From Pradoshia eiseniae (GTDB taxonomy: Bacteria; Bacillota; Bacilli; Bacillales; Pradoshiaceae): a stretch of DNA of 64,000 nucleotides. The notes beneath the pieces were generated by a model. It had not been told where the DNA came from. It saw only the letters and a program-made list of their open reading frames with translations, and did not search any database. Positions within the stretch are counted from its first letter, which is position 1, and each line of letters opens with the position of its first letter. The position numbers were made by a program, and so were the translations under genes. The stretch lies in contig NZ_PKOZ01000002.1 in the NCBI RefSeq assembly GCF_002946355.1, forward strand, positions 361,554-425,553, given 5' to 3'. This document shows positions 43,215 to 53,622 of the stretch, one piece after another.

Positions 43215-45155
43215 TTAAATTTCGATGCCCTTTTCTTTGAATTCCTGCACGGTGAGAATAAACATAGCATGGGACCAAGTGAGCGGAAGAACCCAGGCAG
43301 GGCGTCCTGTCACCTTATCGATTTGCTCAGCCAGCAGCCCAAGCTCGGTCGCATGATCAATCACCCAATTATAAAGCTTCTTAGCCTCTAATTGCTCGTT
43401 GATGCGCGCATAGTAGATGGCGAGCCATAAAGTTGCGATAATCCACGGGTCACCACTTATATAAATATCTCCCGGGAACCGTTCAATACCGCCGATGATC
43501 TTGGAGCGGCAGAGGCGATCGATTGTGGCGGCTGTCTGCTTCATTTTTGGATCATTGGCATCAATCATATTAAATGGGACTTGAAGTCCAAGCAGACATA
43601 TATCGATGACATCATCACGAATTTGACGGTAGACCGGGTATCCCTTTTGGTCATACTCCATCGCAACATCCTTGCCCTGTGCCTTCTTATTTTGGTAGGC
43701 TGGCTCATCAAGACGCAAGTGGAAGCCGCGGAAGAATGAGCCGCTTGTTTCATTGTAGCCAATCTGGAGGATGGTCTTTTTCATGGCTTGTGCTGTTTTG
43801 GCATAAAGGCGTGCCTTTTCTGAGTATCCTTGTTTATCAGCAAAATCAGCAGCACCCTTCAATCCTCCGTAAACAGCGGCGGCTGAATAGAAATGCTCTG
43901 CCTCCCGTTTTTCCCAAATATCCATGCTGGGCAAAGGGAGGTGGGTAACCGGATCGATGAATTTCGTTAGGAAGTCAGCCGCTTTCTCAACCGTTGGCCA
44001 CATTTCCTCAATAAAAGAATCATCCTTCGTAAGAGAATAGAATTGGTGCATCCCCCAGAGAATGGACCCGGTCTCATCAATTTGCAAGCCCCAAGAGGGT
44101 GCTAGAAGACCGTCTAAATAATGACGATGCTCAAATGAGCCATTATCTTCCTGCAGGGTGCTCGCAAAGCGGAAAAAATGGCGCACGCGCTCATGGTAGC
44201 CAGCTCTCGCGTAGGCCGTCGCTGTGTAAGCTGCATCTCTTCCCCAGCAGTACGCATAGCCGCCTGAATATGCATATTCCTCATCAACCTCCGGAGCCGC
44301 AATAAAGCCGCCATTTTTATTGTTCATTAAGTGGAACATGAGGAGAGAGCGTTCATAGACATTTTTTCCCCGTTCATCTTTAAAATCGATCGGGTTCGCT
44401 TGATCTAAGTAATCATGCCAATACGTAACAGTTTGTTTGTAAAGCTCATCAAAGCTGGATTTTTTCACCTGTTTTAAGCTCTCTAAAGCCCCTTTGCTGC
44501 CCTTTCCCGCGGCAATATAGAGAGTGAGGGAATGTTCTCCGTTTGCAGGAATGTGGATGGGACCGTACTCTATCCCAGCAGATGAGCGATTAGCGATGCG
44601 CTTTCCAGGGAGGAAACCATCATTTGTTTCTTTAAACGTAGCCCCGCATTGGTACTTCTTCACATGGGTATCAGAGCCAATCGCAAATCCATATTCCCGG
44701 TGATAATGAACGAAGCTGTCTGTATCCTCGTCAAACATCACTGTCTGATAGCGGCGTTTCTCATCAATCATAAAATCGCTATATATAACAAAATCGAGAT
44801 TTTGCGGGTAATTTGAGATATTTCGGAAGGTAAAGTGGCGGATATACACATCTTGATCGGGGACAACAAAGTCAAGCTGCCGGATGCTCAAGCCAACTTC
44901 ACCAAGGGTTGAAATAGTTTCTAATATATTGGTGCCGCTAATGTAGGCCTGCTGATGTTTCCATACATTATCATGCAAGAAAAAGGTCTTGATGGAACCT
45001 TCTATTCCGCGGATCCCTGTGTAAAATAAGTTTAAATGCTGAGGAAAGTCAATGTTTGGCCATGTGATTCGCTGAGCCTGCCCATCCTTTGTCAATGAGA
45101 CAAGCATACTTGAATTTCCGATTATCGCTTCCGTAATATACGGCTTTTTCTCCAT
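43215..45155 (-). CDS. Glycoside hydrolase family 15 (glucoamylase/trehalase-like)
   Basis: The 646-residue cytosolic enzyme, with no signal peptide, probably splits alpha-glucosidic bonds in a storage or compatible sugar. An N-terminal beta-sandwich (about 1-250) leads to an (alpha/alpha)6 barrel (about 270-640) with YCWGRDAAYTATAYARAG. The two candidate catalytic glutamates are in QIDETGSILWG and LLAEQIDKVTGRPAWVLPLTWSHA. GAGGGGGA precedes the ATG. The gene stands alone between strong terminators. The substrate (maltodextrin, trehalose or other) cannot be told from sequence. Confidence 0.88.
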   Translation of the reverse strand: MEKKPYITEAIIGNSSMLVSLTKDGQAQRITWPNIDFPQHLNLFYTGIRGIEGSIKTFFLHDNVWKHQQAYISGTNILETISTLGEVGLSIRQLDFVVPDQDVYIRHFTFRNISNYPQNLDFVIYSDFMIDEKRRYQTVMFDEDTDSFVHYHREYGFAIGSDTHVKKYQCGATFKETNDGFLPGKRIANRSSAGIEYGPIHIPANGEHSLTLYIAAGKGSKGALESLKQVKKSSFDELYKQTVTYWHDYLDQANPIDFKDERGKNVYERSLLMFHLMNNKNGGFIAAPEVDEEYAYSGGYAYCWGRDAAYTATAYARAGYHERVRHFFRFASTLQEDNGSFEHRHYLDGLLAPSWGLQIDETGSILWGMHQFYSLTKDDSFIEEMWPTVEKAADFLTKFIDPVTHLPLPSMDIWEKREAEHFYSAAAVYGGLKGAADFADKQGYSEKARLYAKTAQAMKKTILQIGYNETSGSFFRGFHLRLDEPAYQNKKAQGKDVAMEYDQKGYPVYRQIRDDVIDICLLGLQVPFNMIDANDPKMKQTAATIDRLCRSKIIGGIERFPGDIYISGDPWIIATLWLAIYYARINEQLEAKKLYNWVIDHATELGLLAEQIDKVTGRPAWVLPLTWSHAMFILTVQEFKEKGIEI

Positions 45156-45544
45156 AAATATCCCCCTCTATGTTGAAACACACAGTATATCAGTTTAACG
45201 TGACAAAGTTTTCCATGTCAATTTATATGCAGATTTATTCCATAAATGGAATAATCAAGGGAGCAACTCGCTATTATTCAATGAAAAAAACCCACTTGTC
45301 GTAATGGTTAAATGCTAGAGTGCGCTGCCGATTATAATACCCTTTTCATTGATAACTAAACGTATTGGTAATCAATGAAAAGAGTATGCCTGAATCATAA
45401 AGTTGGAATTTTGTCCGCTATCTTTTCGAGGATAAACCGCTCATTGTTTTATTAAAATATTATTAATTTAATATAAAATTCAGTTAATATAAGTTTATAG
45501 TCAAAATAAACAGTATAAATACTTTTTTGATATAGGTGATTAGT
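45156..45544. other. Divergent region between GH15 gene and sortase gene
   Basis: No gene is seen. A perfect inverted repeat TTATTCCAT-AA-ATGGAATAA (45235-45254) lies about 80 bases before the GH15 start and looks like an operator. A larger stem, 45337-45353 with 45371-45387, has 16 of 17 pairs and a 17-base loop. AT-rich sequence without a clear promoter precedes the sortase. Confidence 0.55.
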
Positions 45545-46291
45545 ATGAGAAAAAGCAGTGGTTCAGGAGTTCGTCCCTTTTTATTTGTAGTGAGGGCTGT
45601 TCTACTCATAGTCTTCTTATTTTCAGGATATCTCCTAAGTGACTATTTGATTGAGCTTTATCAATTGAAAAATATGCAAAGGGAGATGACTGATATTTAT
45701 GAAGAATCCGTATGGATGAACAAGGAAAATGGGAAACGAGAATTGGCGTTTGAGCAGCTGCGCGGAATCAATGAGGATATTGTCGGCTGGATCTCCATTG
45801 ACGGGACCTCTATTGATTATCCTGTCGTGCAGACCGATGATAACATCTATTATTTGAGTCATTCTATTTATAAAGAGGAATCATCAGCCGGGACCATTTT
45901 TATGGATTGTCGAAATGGCGCTTCTCCGTTAGACAAAAATACGGTTCTCTACGGCCATCATATGAAGAATGGAATGATGTTTCATGATTTGACTTCTTAT
46001 AAAGAGGAAGCCTTTTATAAAAGACATCCCTACGTGGAATATAGCGGGGAAGATGGTGTTGGCAAGTGGGAAGTCTTCTCTGCTTATGTGACGAGTACGG
46101 CCGATAATTATATCGAGACAGACTTCGGCATAGAGGAAGATTTTGAGCAGTTTCTCGAGAGGATAGTCTCGAAGTCTCTCTATCATACGGGCTGTGAGCT
46201 GAAGGGGACGGATAAGATTTTGACTTTATCAACCTGCAGCTATGAATTTGATGATGCGAGAATGGTCGTGCATGCGAAATTGATGGAGTAG
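45545..46291 (+). CDS. srtB: Class B sortase
   Basis: The 248-residue membrane-anchored transpeptidase fixes surface proteins to peptidoglycan. ATG 45545 has AGGTGAT upstream. The signal anchor is at about 12-35. The sortase B fold has the catalytic His in LYGHHMKNGMMF, the Cys in TLSTCSYEF and the Arg in DDARMVVHAKL. SrtB usually sits with an NPQTN- or NxKTx-tagged iron-uptake substrate; no such substrate gene is next to it here. Confidence 0.92.
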   Translation: MRKSSGSGVRPFLFVVRAVLLIVFLFSGYLLSDYLIELYQLKNMQREMTDIYEESVWMNKENGKRELAFEQLRGINEDIVGWISIDGTSIDYPVVQTDDNIYYLSHSIYKEESSAGTIFMDCRNGASPLDKNTVLYGHHMKNGMMFHDLTSYKEEAFYKRHPYVEYSGEDGVGKWEVFSAYVTSTADNYIETDFGIEEDFEQFLERIVSKSLYHTGCELKGTDKILTLSTCSYEFDDARMVVHAKLME

Positions 46292-46364
46292 AAATGTTAT
46301 TTATTTGTAGGGGTGGAAAAACGTTGTATAATAGAAGGAGTGAAGTTGCGCGGAGGGGAGAGCT

Positions 46365-46601
46365 ATGATGAAAATATTAGCAGCCTTGCTAGCACCCGGC
46401 CTGTTGGTTGTATTTTTTTCAAGGGTTACATATAGCTATATTGTGGGATTGCTATTGACCGTAGCCTTGATTGCTGCCTCGGCCTATCGAGGGTTTACAT
46501 CATCCTGGCCTCTAATTATTATAGATGCATTTTCACTTACCGTAGGTTTGTGGTATTCAAAACGGATGATCAAGCGAATTCGTGGAGCTAAAAGTGCGTG
46601 A
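46365..46601 (+). CDS. csbA: CsbA family small membrane protein
   Basis: The 78-residue protein has three hydrophobic segments (about 5-22, 25-42, 48-65) and a basic tail. Pattern and place directly upstream of uvrB match CsbA of B. subtilis, a SigB-dependent protein of unknown role. GGAGGGGAG precedes ATG 46365. A TATAAT (46327-46332) with a weak -35 suggests a SigA promoter; I do not see a good SigB promoter. Confidence 0.85.
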   Translation: MMKILAALLAPGLLVVFFSRVTYSYIVGLLLTVALIAASAYRGFTSSWPLIIIDAFSLTVGLWYSKRMIKRIRGAKSA

Positions 46602-46689
46602 TTTTGGTAAGAGTCTTTCTTTTTGGAGGGCTCTTTTCTTGCATTATTGGGCATAAATGAAAAATGATAGAATACGTTGCTACTGAATG

Positions 46690-46703
46690 CGAATATTTGT
46701 TCG
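46690..46703. promoter_or_regulatory. LexA (SOS) box upstream of uvrB
   Basis: CGAATATTTGTTCG is a 14-base near-palindrome fitting the Bacillus SOS box CGAAC-N4-GTTCG with one change. It lies 100 bases before uvrB, a known SOS gene. Confidence 0.75.
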
Positions 46704-46804
46704 CTTTCTGGTGGTTTCTAGCTCGTCTGTTGTGGTAAACTATTCATACTAACTAATAGATCGTGGCGGACATAGCCTCGCCAAGGATGAAGGGGGCATA
46801 TAAA

Positions 46805-48784
46805 GTGAAGAAAGAATTTGAGCTGGTTTCCAAGTATGCACCGGAGGGAGACCAGCCGGAAGCGATTAAGAAGCTGGTTAAAGGAATCAATGACGGGGTC
46901 AAGCATCAAACCCTTCTTGGTGCGACAGGAACCGGAAAGACATTCACGGTCTCCAATGTCATCAAAGAGGTTAAGAAGCCGACCTTGATTATTGCTCATA
47001 ATAAAACACTCGCTGGTCAGCTTTACAGCGAGTTTAAGGAATTTTTCCCTAACAACGCTGTTGAGTATTTTGTCAGCTACTATGATTATTATCAGCCAGA
47101 GGCTTATGTTCCGCAGACGGATACATTCATTGAGAAGGATGCCAGCATCAATGATGAGATTGATAAATTGCGGCACTCGGCGACATCAGCTCTTTTTGAG
47201 CGTGATGATGTCATTATCATCGCCAGTGTTTCCTGCATTTATGGACTCGGTTCTCCTGAAGAGTACCGGGAGATGGTCGTATCCATTCGAAGCGGCATGG
47301 AGCTTGAGCGCAACCAGCTGCTCCGCAGGCTGGTCGATATTCAATATGAACGGAATGATATGAATTTCCACCGCGGAACATTTCGGGTACGCGGTGATGT
47401 AGTCGAGGTCTTTCCGGCTTCAAAGGATGAACATTGTATCCGCATTGAGTTTTTCGGTGATGAAATTGAACGAATCCGGGAAGTTGACGCCCTGACCGGG
47501 GAGATTCTAGGTGAGCGGGAGCATGTCGCCATCTTTCCGGCTTCCCACTTCGTAACCCGGGAAGAAAAGATGCGCATTGCTATTGAGAATATTGAGAAGG
47601 AGCTAGAGGAGCAGCTCGCCCATTTCAGGGAAGAGGGGAAGCTCTTGGAGGCTCAGCGGCTTGAACAGCGAACACGCTATGACCTTGAGATGATGCGCGA
47701 GATGGGCTTTTGTTCTGGAATTGAGAACTATTCACGGCATTTAACTCTCCGTCCAGCTGGCTCAACGCCGTATACCTTGCTCGATTATTTCCCGAAGGAT
47801 TTCTTGATGATCATTGATGAGTCCCATGTGACGATGCCCCAGATTAGGGGAATGTTCAATGGGGACCGAGCCAGGAAGGAAGTGCTCGTGAATCATGGTT
47901 TCCGCCTGCCGTCTGCGATGGATAATCGTCCGCTTCATTTTAAGGAGTTTGAAGAGCATATTAACCAGATTGTGTATGTATCGGCCACTCCTGGACCATA
48001 TGAAGAAGAGCACGCGCCAGGCGTGATTGAGCAGATTATCCGCCCGACAGGTCTCTTGGACCCGAACGTGGATGTGCGTCCGATTGAGGGGCAAATTGAT
48101 GACTTGCTCGGTGAGATAAATGAGAGAATAGCGAAGAATGAACGGGTGCTTGTGACGACATTGACTAAGAAAATGTCTGAGGACTTGACCGATTATTTGA
48201 AAGAGCTTGGCGTGAAGGTTCAATATCTCCATTCAGAGATTAAGACGCTTGAGCGTATTGAGATTATCCGGGATTTACGCCTTGGTAAATATGACGTTCT
48301 CATCGGTATCAACCTCCTTAGGGAAGGTCTCGATATACCAGAAGTATCATTGGTGGCGATATTGGATGCCGATAAGGAAGGATTTTTGCGTTCAGAGCGT
48401 TCGCTCATCCAAACGATTGGGCGTGCGGCGCGTAATGAGAATGGGCACGTCATCATGTATGCCGATAAGATGACGAATTCCATGGAGATTGCCATTTCTG
48501 AGACGAAGAGGAGAAGGGCTATTCAGGAAGCCTATAATATTGAGCATGGCATTACACCGAAGACAATCCAAAAGGATATTCGTGATGTCATCCGGGCAAC
48601 GCAGGCAGCTGAAGCAGGAGAGGAAGAGCGTGCGGCTAAGCAATATGAGAACTTGTCCAAGAAAGACCGTCAGCAGGTCATTGCCCGTATGGAGAAAGAG
48701 ATGAAAGATGCTGCCCGTGCTCTTGATTTTGAGCGTGCGGCAGAACTGAGAGACTTGATTTTAGAGCTGAAAGCGGAAGGATGA
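46805..48784 (+). CDS. uvrB: UvrABC excinuclease subunit B
   Basis: The 659-residue helicase-like damage-verification subunit of nucleotide excision repair starts at GTG 46805, with AAGGGGGCA upstream, giving [20 protein letters not shown]. Walker A is GATGTGKT (about residue 39), the damage-probing beta-hairpin is [15 protein letters not shown], the DEAD-like box is IIDESH, and motif VI is QTIGRAARN. The UvrC-binding UVR motif closes the protein ([17 protein letters not shown]). It is 7 bases before uvrA, so the two are co-expressed. Confidence 0.97.
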   Translation: MKKEFELVSKYAPEGDQPEAIKKLVKGINDGVKHQTLLGATGTGKTFTVSNVIKEVKKPTLIIAHNKTLAGQLYSEFKEFFPNNAVEYFVSYYDYYQPEAYVPQTDTFIEKDASINDEIDKLRHSATSALFERDDVIIIASVSCIYGLGSPEEYREMVVSIRSGMELERNQLLRRLVDIQYERNDMNFHRGTFRVRGDVVEVFPASKDEHCIRIEFFGDEIERIREVDALTGEILGEREHVAIFPASHFVTREEKMRIAIENIEKELEEQLAHFREEGKLLEAQRLEQRTRYDLEMMREMGFCSGIENYSRHLTLRPAGSTPYTLLDYFPKDFLMIIDESHVTMPQIRGMFNGDRARKEVLVNHGFRLPSAMDNRPLHFKEFEEHINQIVYVSATPGPYEEEHAPGVIEQIIRPTGLLDPNVDVRPIEGQIDDLLGEINERIAKNERVLVTTLTKKMSEDLTDYLKELGVKVQYLHSEIKTLERIEIIRDLRLGKYDVLIGINLLREGLDIPEVSLVAILDADKEGFLRSERSLIQTIGRAARNENGHVIMYADKMTNSMEIAISETKRRRAIQEAYNIEHGITPKTIQKDIRDVIRATQAAEAGEEERAAKQYENLSKKDRQQVIARMEKEMKDAARALDFERAAELRDLILELKAEG

Positions 48785-48791
48785 ACAAAGG

Positions 48792-51659
48792 ATGGCTTTA
48801 GATAAGATAGTAGTGAAGGGAGCAAGAGAAAATAACCTGAAGGATATTGACGTCACGATTCCGCGTGATCAATTAGTCGTTCTGACAGGTCTCTCTGGCT
48901 CAGGGAAATCGTCGCTTGCCTTTGACACGATTTATGCAGAAGGGCAGCGGCGCTATGTGGAATCATTGTCCGCCTACGCGCGGCAATTCCTTGGTCAAAT
49001 GGATAAGCCGGATGTCGATAGCATAGAAGGGCTGTCGCCTTCCATCTCCATTGATCAGAAAACGACGAGCCGCAACCCGCGGTCTACAGTGGCGACTGTT
49101 ACGGAAATCTACGATTATATGCGCCTTTTGTATGCCCGCGTCGGCAAGCCGGTTTGTCCGAAGCATGGGATAGAGATTACCTCACAGACAATTGAACAGA
49201 TGGTAGACCGAATTATGGAATATCCTGAGCGGACGAAGCTGCAGGTTCTTGCTCCTGCTGTGACAGGAAGAAAAGGGACCCATGCAAAGCTCCTTGAAGA
49301 TATTAAGAAACAAGGGTATGTGAGGGTTCGGATCGATAATGAAATGTATGATTTGGATGATAATATTGAGCTTGATAAGAATAAGAGCCATTCCATTGAG
49401 GTTGTCATTGACAGGATTGTCGTGAAGGAAGGAATCGCAACAAGACTATCTGATTCCCTTGAATCAGCGCTTTCCATCGGTCATGGAAAAGTCATGATTG
49501 ATGTCATCGGACAAGAGGAGCTTCTCTTCAGTGAGCACCATTCCTGCCCGTATTGCGGGTTCTCCATCGGGGAGCTTGAACCGCGTATTTTCTCCTTTAA
49601 CAGTCCGTTTGGTGCCTGCCCGACATGTGATGGAATTGGATATAAGCTGAAGGTGGATAAGGATGCGGTCATTCCTGACACGGAATTGACCTTGCGGGAG
49701 CATGCGATTGCTCCATGGCAGCCGACGAGTTCACAATATTACCCGAAGCTGCTTGAGTGTATTGCTGACCATTATGGAATTGACATGGATGTACCGGTAT
49801 CGCAGCTGCGAGAGGACCAAATGGATAAAATTCTGAATGGGTCTGACGGCGAGAAAATCTATTTCCGTTACGAGAATGATTTTGGCCAGGTACGCGAGAA
49901 TTATGTGGAGTTTGAAGGGGTGCTCAACAATGTGGAGCGCCGCTATCGAGAAACTAATTCTGATTATATTCGGGATCAGATGGAGAAATACATGGCTGAG
50001 CAAAAGTGCCCGACATGTAAAGGTTACCGCTTGAAGAAGGAGAGTATGGCCGTCCTTGTTGACGGGCGTCATATTGGACAGATTTCAGAGCTGTCTATAC
50101 AGGATGCGTATACATTCTTCGACAGCTTAGAGCTGTCAGAGAAAGATATGAGCATCGGCCGTTCTATTTTCCGTGAAATTAAGGAGCGGCTTGGATTTCT
50201 CAATAATGTGGGTCTAGAATATTTAACACTTAACCGGGCTGCAGGTACCATGTCTGGGGGGGAAGCACAGCGAATCCGTCTGGCTACCCAGATTGGTTCA
50301 CGTTTAACGGGTGTTCTTTATATACTTGATGAACCGTCTATCGGCCTTCATCAGCGCGATAATGATCGCCTGATTGATGCGCTTCGGAGCATGCGTGATA
50401 TCGGGAATACATTAATCGTTGTTGAGCATGATGAAGACACGATGCTTGCGGCTGATTATTTAATTGATGTCGGTCCCGGGGCTGGCGCGAATGGCGGACA
50501 AATCGTAGCTGCTGGCACACCTGAAGAGGTCATGAAGAATCCAAATTCCCTCACAGGCCAATATCTCTCGGGGGAGAAGTTCATTCCGCTTCCTCATGAA
50601 CGCAGGAAAGGGAATGGACAGGAGATTGAAATTCGTGGAGCACGGGAAAATAATCTGCGCAATATAAATGTTTCCTTCCCGCTTGGAACATTTGTTGCCG
50701 TAACAGGGGTTTCCGGCTCAGGGAAAAGTACGCTTGTTAATGAAATCCTTCATAAATCGCTGGCCCATAAACTGCAACGTGCTAAGGCGAAGCCTGGGCT
50801 GCATAAGGAGATAAAGGGAATCGAGGCGCTTGAGAAGGTCATTGATATCGATCAATCCCCTATTGGCCGGACTCCGCGCTCTAACCCGGCAACCTATACG
50901 GGTGTATTTGATGATATTCGAGATGTGTTTGCATCAACAAATGAGGCGAAGGTGCGCGGTTATCAGAAGGGCCGCTTTAGCTTTAACGTTAAAGGTGGCC
51001 GCTGTGAAGCATGCCGAGGGGATGGAATCATTAAGATAGAGATGCATTTCCTGCCGGATGTGTATGTTCCTTGTGAGGTTTGTCATGGCAAACGTTATAA
51101 TCGGGAAACCTTAGAGGTTACCTATAAAGGAAAAAGCATTTCAGATATTCTTGATATGACGGTTGAAGAAGCTCTTCAATTCTTTGAAAACCTGCCAAGA
51201 ATTAAACGGAAGCTTCAAACTATCCATGATGTCGGGCTCGGTTATATTAAACTTGGTCAGCCGGCAACGACCCTTTCTGGAGGGGAGGCGCAGCGGATGA
51301 AATTGGCCAGTGAGCTCCATAGACGCTCTAATGGACGCTCACTCTATATTCTCGATGAACCGACAACAGGCTTGCATGTAGAGGATATTGCGCGCTTATT
51401 GGAAGTGCTGCAGCGTCTTGTTGATAACGGGGATACAGTCCTGGTTATTGAGCATAATCTTGATGTCATCAAGGCGGCCGATTATCTGATTGATCTTGGT
51501 CCTGAGGGCGGTGAAAAGGGTGGTACCCTTATTGCTTCCGGCCCGCCAGAGCATATCGCGGAAACGCCGGAATCTTATACAGGTCAATATTTGAAGCCGA
51601 TTCTTGAACGCGATCGCAAGCGGATGGAGGAGCGGCTGACACAGAAGACGGGTCATTGA
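48792..51659 (+). CDS. uvrA: UvrABC excinuclease subunit A
   Basis: The 955-residue DNA-damage sensor has two ABC ATPase modules. Walker A motifs are [13 protein letters not shown] (about 32) and [13 protein letters not shown] (about 638). The signatures are [12 protein letters not shown] and [12 protein letters not shown]. Zinc-binding cysteine pairs are in CPYCGF...CPTCDG, CPTCKG and CEACRG...CEVCHG. UvrA finds lesions and loads UvrB. Length and motifs are normal. Confidence 0.97.
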   Translation: MALDKIVVKGARENNLKDIDVTIPRDQLVVLTGLSGSGKSSLAFDTIYAEGQRRYVESLSAYARQFLGQMDKPDVDSIEGLSPSISIDQKTTSRNPRSTVATVTEIYDYMRLLYARVGKPVCPKHGIEITSQTIEQMVDRIMEYPERTKLQVLAPAVTGRKGTHAKLLEDIKKQGYVRVRIDNEMYDLDDNIELDKNKSHSIEVVIDRIVVKEGIATRLSDSLESALSIGHGKVMIDVIGQEELLFSEHHSCPYCGFSIGELEPRIFSFNSPFGACPTCDGIGYKLKVDKDAVIPDTELTLREHAIAPWQPTSSQYYPKLLECIADHYGIDMDVPVSQLREDQMDKILNGSDGEKIYFRYENDFGQVRENYVEFEGVLNNVERRYRETNSDYIRDQMEKYMAEQKCPTCKGYRLKKESMAVLVDGRHIGQISELSIQDAYTFFDSLELSEKDMSIGRSIFREIKERLGFLNNVGLEYLTLNRAAGTMSGGEAQRIRLATQIGSRLTGVLYILDEPSIGLHQRDNDRLIDALRSMRDIGNTLIVVEHDEDTMLAADYLIDVGPGAGANGGQIVAAGTPEEVMKNPNSLTGQYLSGEKFIPLPHERRKGNGQEIEIRGARENNLRNINVSFPLGTFVAVTGVSGSGKSTLVNEILHKSLAHKLQRAKAKPGLHKEIKGIEALEKVIDIDQSPIGRTPRSNPATYTGVFDDIRDVFASTNEAKVRGYQKGRFSFNVKGGRCEACRGDGIIKIEMHFLPDVYVPCEVCHGKRYNRETLEVTYKGKSISDILDMTVEEALQFFENLPRIKRKLQTIHDVGLGYIKLGQPATTLSGGEAQRMKLASELHRRSNGRSLYILDEPTTGLHVEDIARLLEVLQRLVDNGDTVLVIEHNLDVIKAADYLIDLGPEGGEKGGTLIASGPPEHIAETPESYTGQYLKPILERDRKRMEERLTQKTGH

Positions 51660-51756
51660 GGAAGTTTTTTTTTGAAGGCTTAAAGCTTTAAGGGCAAGCA
51701 AGAATAAAGGCGTGTTTATCAATTGTAAGACTGATTGTCAGAGGATTGATGGGCAC

Positions 51757-51790
51757 GTCTTCCATTTTTTATGGAAACCTTTTTTGTTCT
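51757..51790 (+). terminator. Possible terminator after uvrA
   Basis: TTCCAT-TTTTT-ATGGAA (51760-51776) is followed by ACCTTTTTTG. A CTTAAAGCTTTAAG palindrome (51679-51692) lies nearer uvrA. Both are modest. Confidence 0.45.
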
Positions 51791-51884
51791 TATTCGTACA
51801 TGATAGAAGAAATAGTTTTGTGCATACACATAATGTCATAAAGTTTGCATAGGTTAAAACCATGCTATAAGGGAGATGACTAAT

Positions 51885-52991
51885 ATGAACGATGAGAAAA
51901 AACGTATTCTGGAAATGGTCAAGGAAGGGCTTTTGAATGCAGATGAGGCATTGCTCCTGCTCGAACAGCTCGACAAGAAAGAAAAGCTCGCCCAACAAGA
52001 AAACCAGCAGGAGTCAAGGGAGCTAGCGACAACTGTACAGCCAGAGGGAGACAGAAAACAAGAGCAGCCGCATGCGAAAAAGACTGTATCCACAATGGAT
52101 CGGATTTTGGGTGTCGTGGATGATGTCGTGAAAAAAATCAAGGATATCGATTTTGATTGGAATTTCGGCTCCAGCATAGAGATTGACCATCTGTACCATC
52201 AAGAGACGAAACCGTTTAATATGATTGATATTGATGTGGCTAACGGAGAAATCACTATTGCTCCATGGGATCGCAATGAAGTGGATATTGAATGTAAAGC
52301 GAAGGTATATCGCGCAGAAAATACGACTGAGGCAAGGGAAAAGCTGCAAAATCAAATCGTCAATAAAATTGAGAATGGCAAGCTGAAATTCTCCCTTCAA
52401 GATCGTGCAATTAAATTGAAGGCAACCATTAAAGTGCCGAAAAATCGATACCAAGAGCTGAGGATACGCCTATTTAACGGAGGCATCACGGGCGAGGATA
52501 TGAATGTTGATGAGATTAAGACAAAGACGGCGAACGGGACCATTGCTTTCCGCGATTTTAATGCGCGTGAGGCAGAATTTGAGACCGTGAATGGGGCGAT
52601 TAAGCTCACGTCCTTCGATGCAGGCGAGCTTGAGGTTGATACGATGAACGGATCGATTCAAGTGGATGGGTCATTCCGGACTGCTGATATTCAAACGATT
52701 AATGGCAGCATTCAATGTAAGCAAGCGGGCCAATATGGAGAAACGCTTCGTGCAAAAGCGCAAGCAGGAAGCATCAATCTGCAAATCCCGCAGGGCACAA
52801 CCTGTGACGGAGAATTAAAGTCGAATCTTGGCAGTTTCAATATTGATTTGAAGGGTATTCAAGTGGTTGAGGAGAAAAATGACATCGTTCAAAAAATGCT
52901 TCGTTTCCAATCCATGCAAAAAGAAGAGCATTCCATGCATGTTTTTGCCGAATCAAAAGCAGGCAGCATTAAGGTGAAGCATACCCTTTGA
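51885..52991 (+). CDS. yvlB: YvlB-like DUF4097 envelope-stress protein
   Basis: The 368-residue protein starts at ATG 51885 (GGGAG 9 bases upstream; ATG 51876 touches that site). An N-terminal short helical-hairpin module (about 1-35, KKRILEMVKEGLLNADEALLLLEQL) leads into a charged linker and a DUF4097 beta-helix-like domain (about 110-365) with repeating NG-turns (ANGEITI, VNGAIKL, MNGSIQV, INGSIQC). The trio yvlB-yvlC-yvlD after uvrA matches B. subtilis, where it responds to cell-envelope stress through SigW/Lia-type control. Confidence 0.85.
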   Translation: MNDEKKRILEMVKEGLLNADEALLLLEQLDKKEKLAQQENQQESRELATTVQPEGDRKQEQPHAKKTVSTMDRILGVVDDVVKKIKDIDFDWNFGSSIEIDHLYHQETKPFNMIDIDVANGEITIAPWDRNEVDIECKAKVYRAENTTEAREKLQNQIVNKIENGKLKFSLQDRAIKLKATIKVPKNRYQELRIRLFNGGITGEDMNVDEIKTKTANGTIAFRDFNAREAEFETVNGAIKLTSFDAGELEVDTMNGSIQVDGSFRTADIQTINGSIQCKQAGQYGETLRAKAQAGSINLQIPQGTTCDGELKSNLGSFNIDLKGIQVVEEKNDIVQKMLRFQSMQKEEHSMHVFAESKAGSIKVKHTL

Positions 52992-53032
52992 TGTCGGCGC
53001 GGATTCTATAAAGGAGTTGTAAAATCAGCGAT

Positions 53033-53245
53033 ATGAATAAAAAGCTTATGAGAACCAATTACTCCGATAAGGTTTTATTGGGAGTGTTAGGAGGAATCGC
53101 TCGTTATTTTGGCATTAAGCCGATTATCCTGCGTATATTGTTCGTTATTGGGCTGATTCCAACTAGTTTTCTTTTGATTATTCCATATACCATTCTTAGC
53201 TATTTCATGCCGAGGGAGCAAGCAGAGGAGAGTACCAGTCGATGA
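53033..53245 (+). CDS. yvlC: PspC domain protein YvlC
   Basis: The 70-residue PspC-family membrane protein has the motif KVLLGVLGGIARYFGIKPIILRILF and two hydrophobic stretches. PspC proteins take part in phage-shock-type envelope protection. AAGGAG is 16 bases before ATG 53033, unusually far; an ATC codon at 53024 lies at normal distance. It overlaps yvlD by four bases. Confidence 0.88.
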   Translation: MNKKLMRTNYSDKVLLGVLGGIARYFGIKPIILRILFVIGLIPTSFLLIIPYTILSYFMPREQAEESTSR

Positions 53246-53580
53246 AATGGATTCTAAAGATACTTATTAATGCAGCGGTATTTGTCTTGTTAATGCAGGT
53301 ATTTGAAGGTGTGCATGTATCCGGATTTGGGGCAGCCATCATTGCAGCAATCGTCTTGTCAATCTGCAATGTCATTGTGAAGCCAATCGTGACCATCCTG
53401 ACATTACCGATCACCATTGTGACACTGGGCATCTTTTTGCTCTTTATCAATACAATCGTGCTGAGCATTGTTGATGCCGTGATGGGCAGTGCTTTTCAAA
53501 TAGACGGATTTTGGCTGACCTTCCTCGTATCTGTCATCTTATCCTTCGTAAACACGATTATGGAAAGTGTTACGGACTAA
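53242..53580 (+). CDS. yvlD: YvlD, phage holin family IV-like membrane protein
   Basis: The 112-residue protein has four hydrophobic segments and the motif NVIVKPIVTILTLPITIVTLGIFLL, typical of the YvlD/DUF360 family. ATG 53242 lies inside the yvlC stop (ATGA overlap). It is probably a small membrane partner of YvlC. Confidence 0.88.
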   Translation: MKWILKILINAAVFVLLMQVFEGVHVSGFGAAIIAAIVLSICNVIVKPIVTILTLPITIVTLGIFLLFINTIVLSIVDAVMGSAFQIDGFWLTFLVSVILSFVNTIMESVTD

Positions 53581-53585
53581 AAATG

Positions 53586-53621
53586 AAAGGCCTGAAGCAA
53601 ATGTTTGCTTCAGGCCTTTAA
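53586..53621. terminator. Bidirectional terminator between yvlD and the amidase
   Basis: AAAGGCCTGAAGCAAA (53586-53601) pairs with TTTGCTTCAGGCCTTT (53604-53619). The two genes are convergent. Confidence 0.88.
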
Positions 53622-53622
53622 A

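Noticed and set aside
46290..46335. SigB promoter before csbA
   Set aside because: A GTTATT and GGGGTGG pair is present but the spacing is about 8 bases, too short for the SigB consensus.
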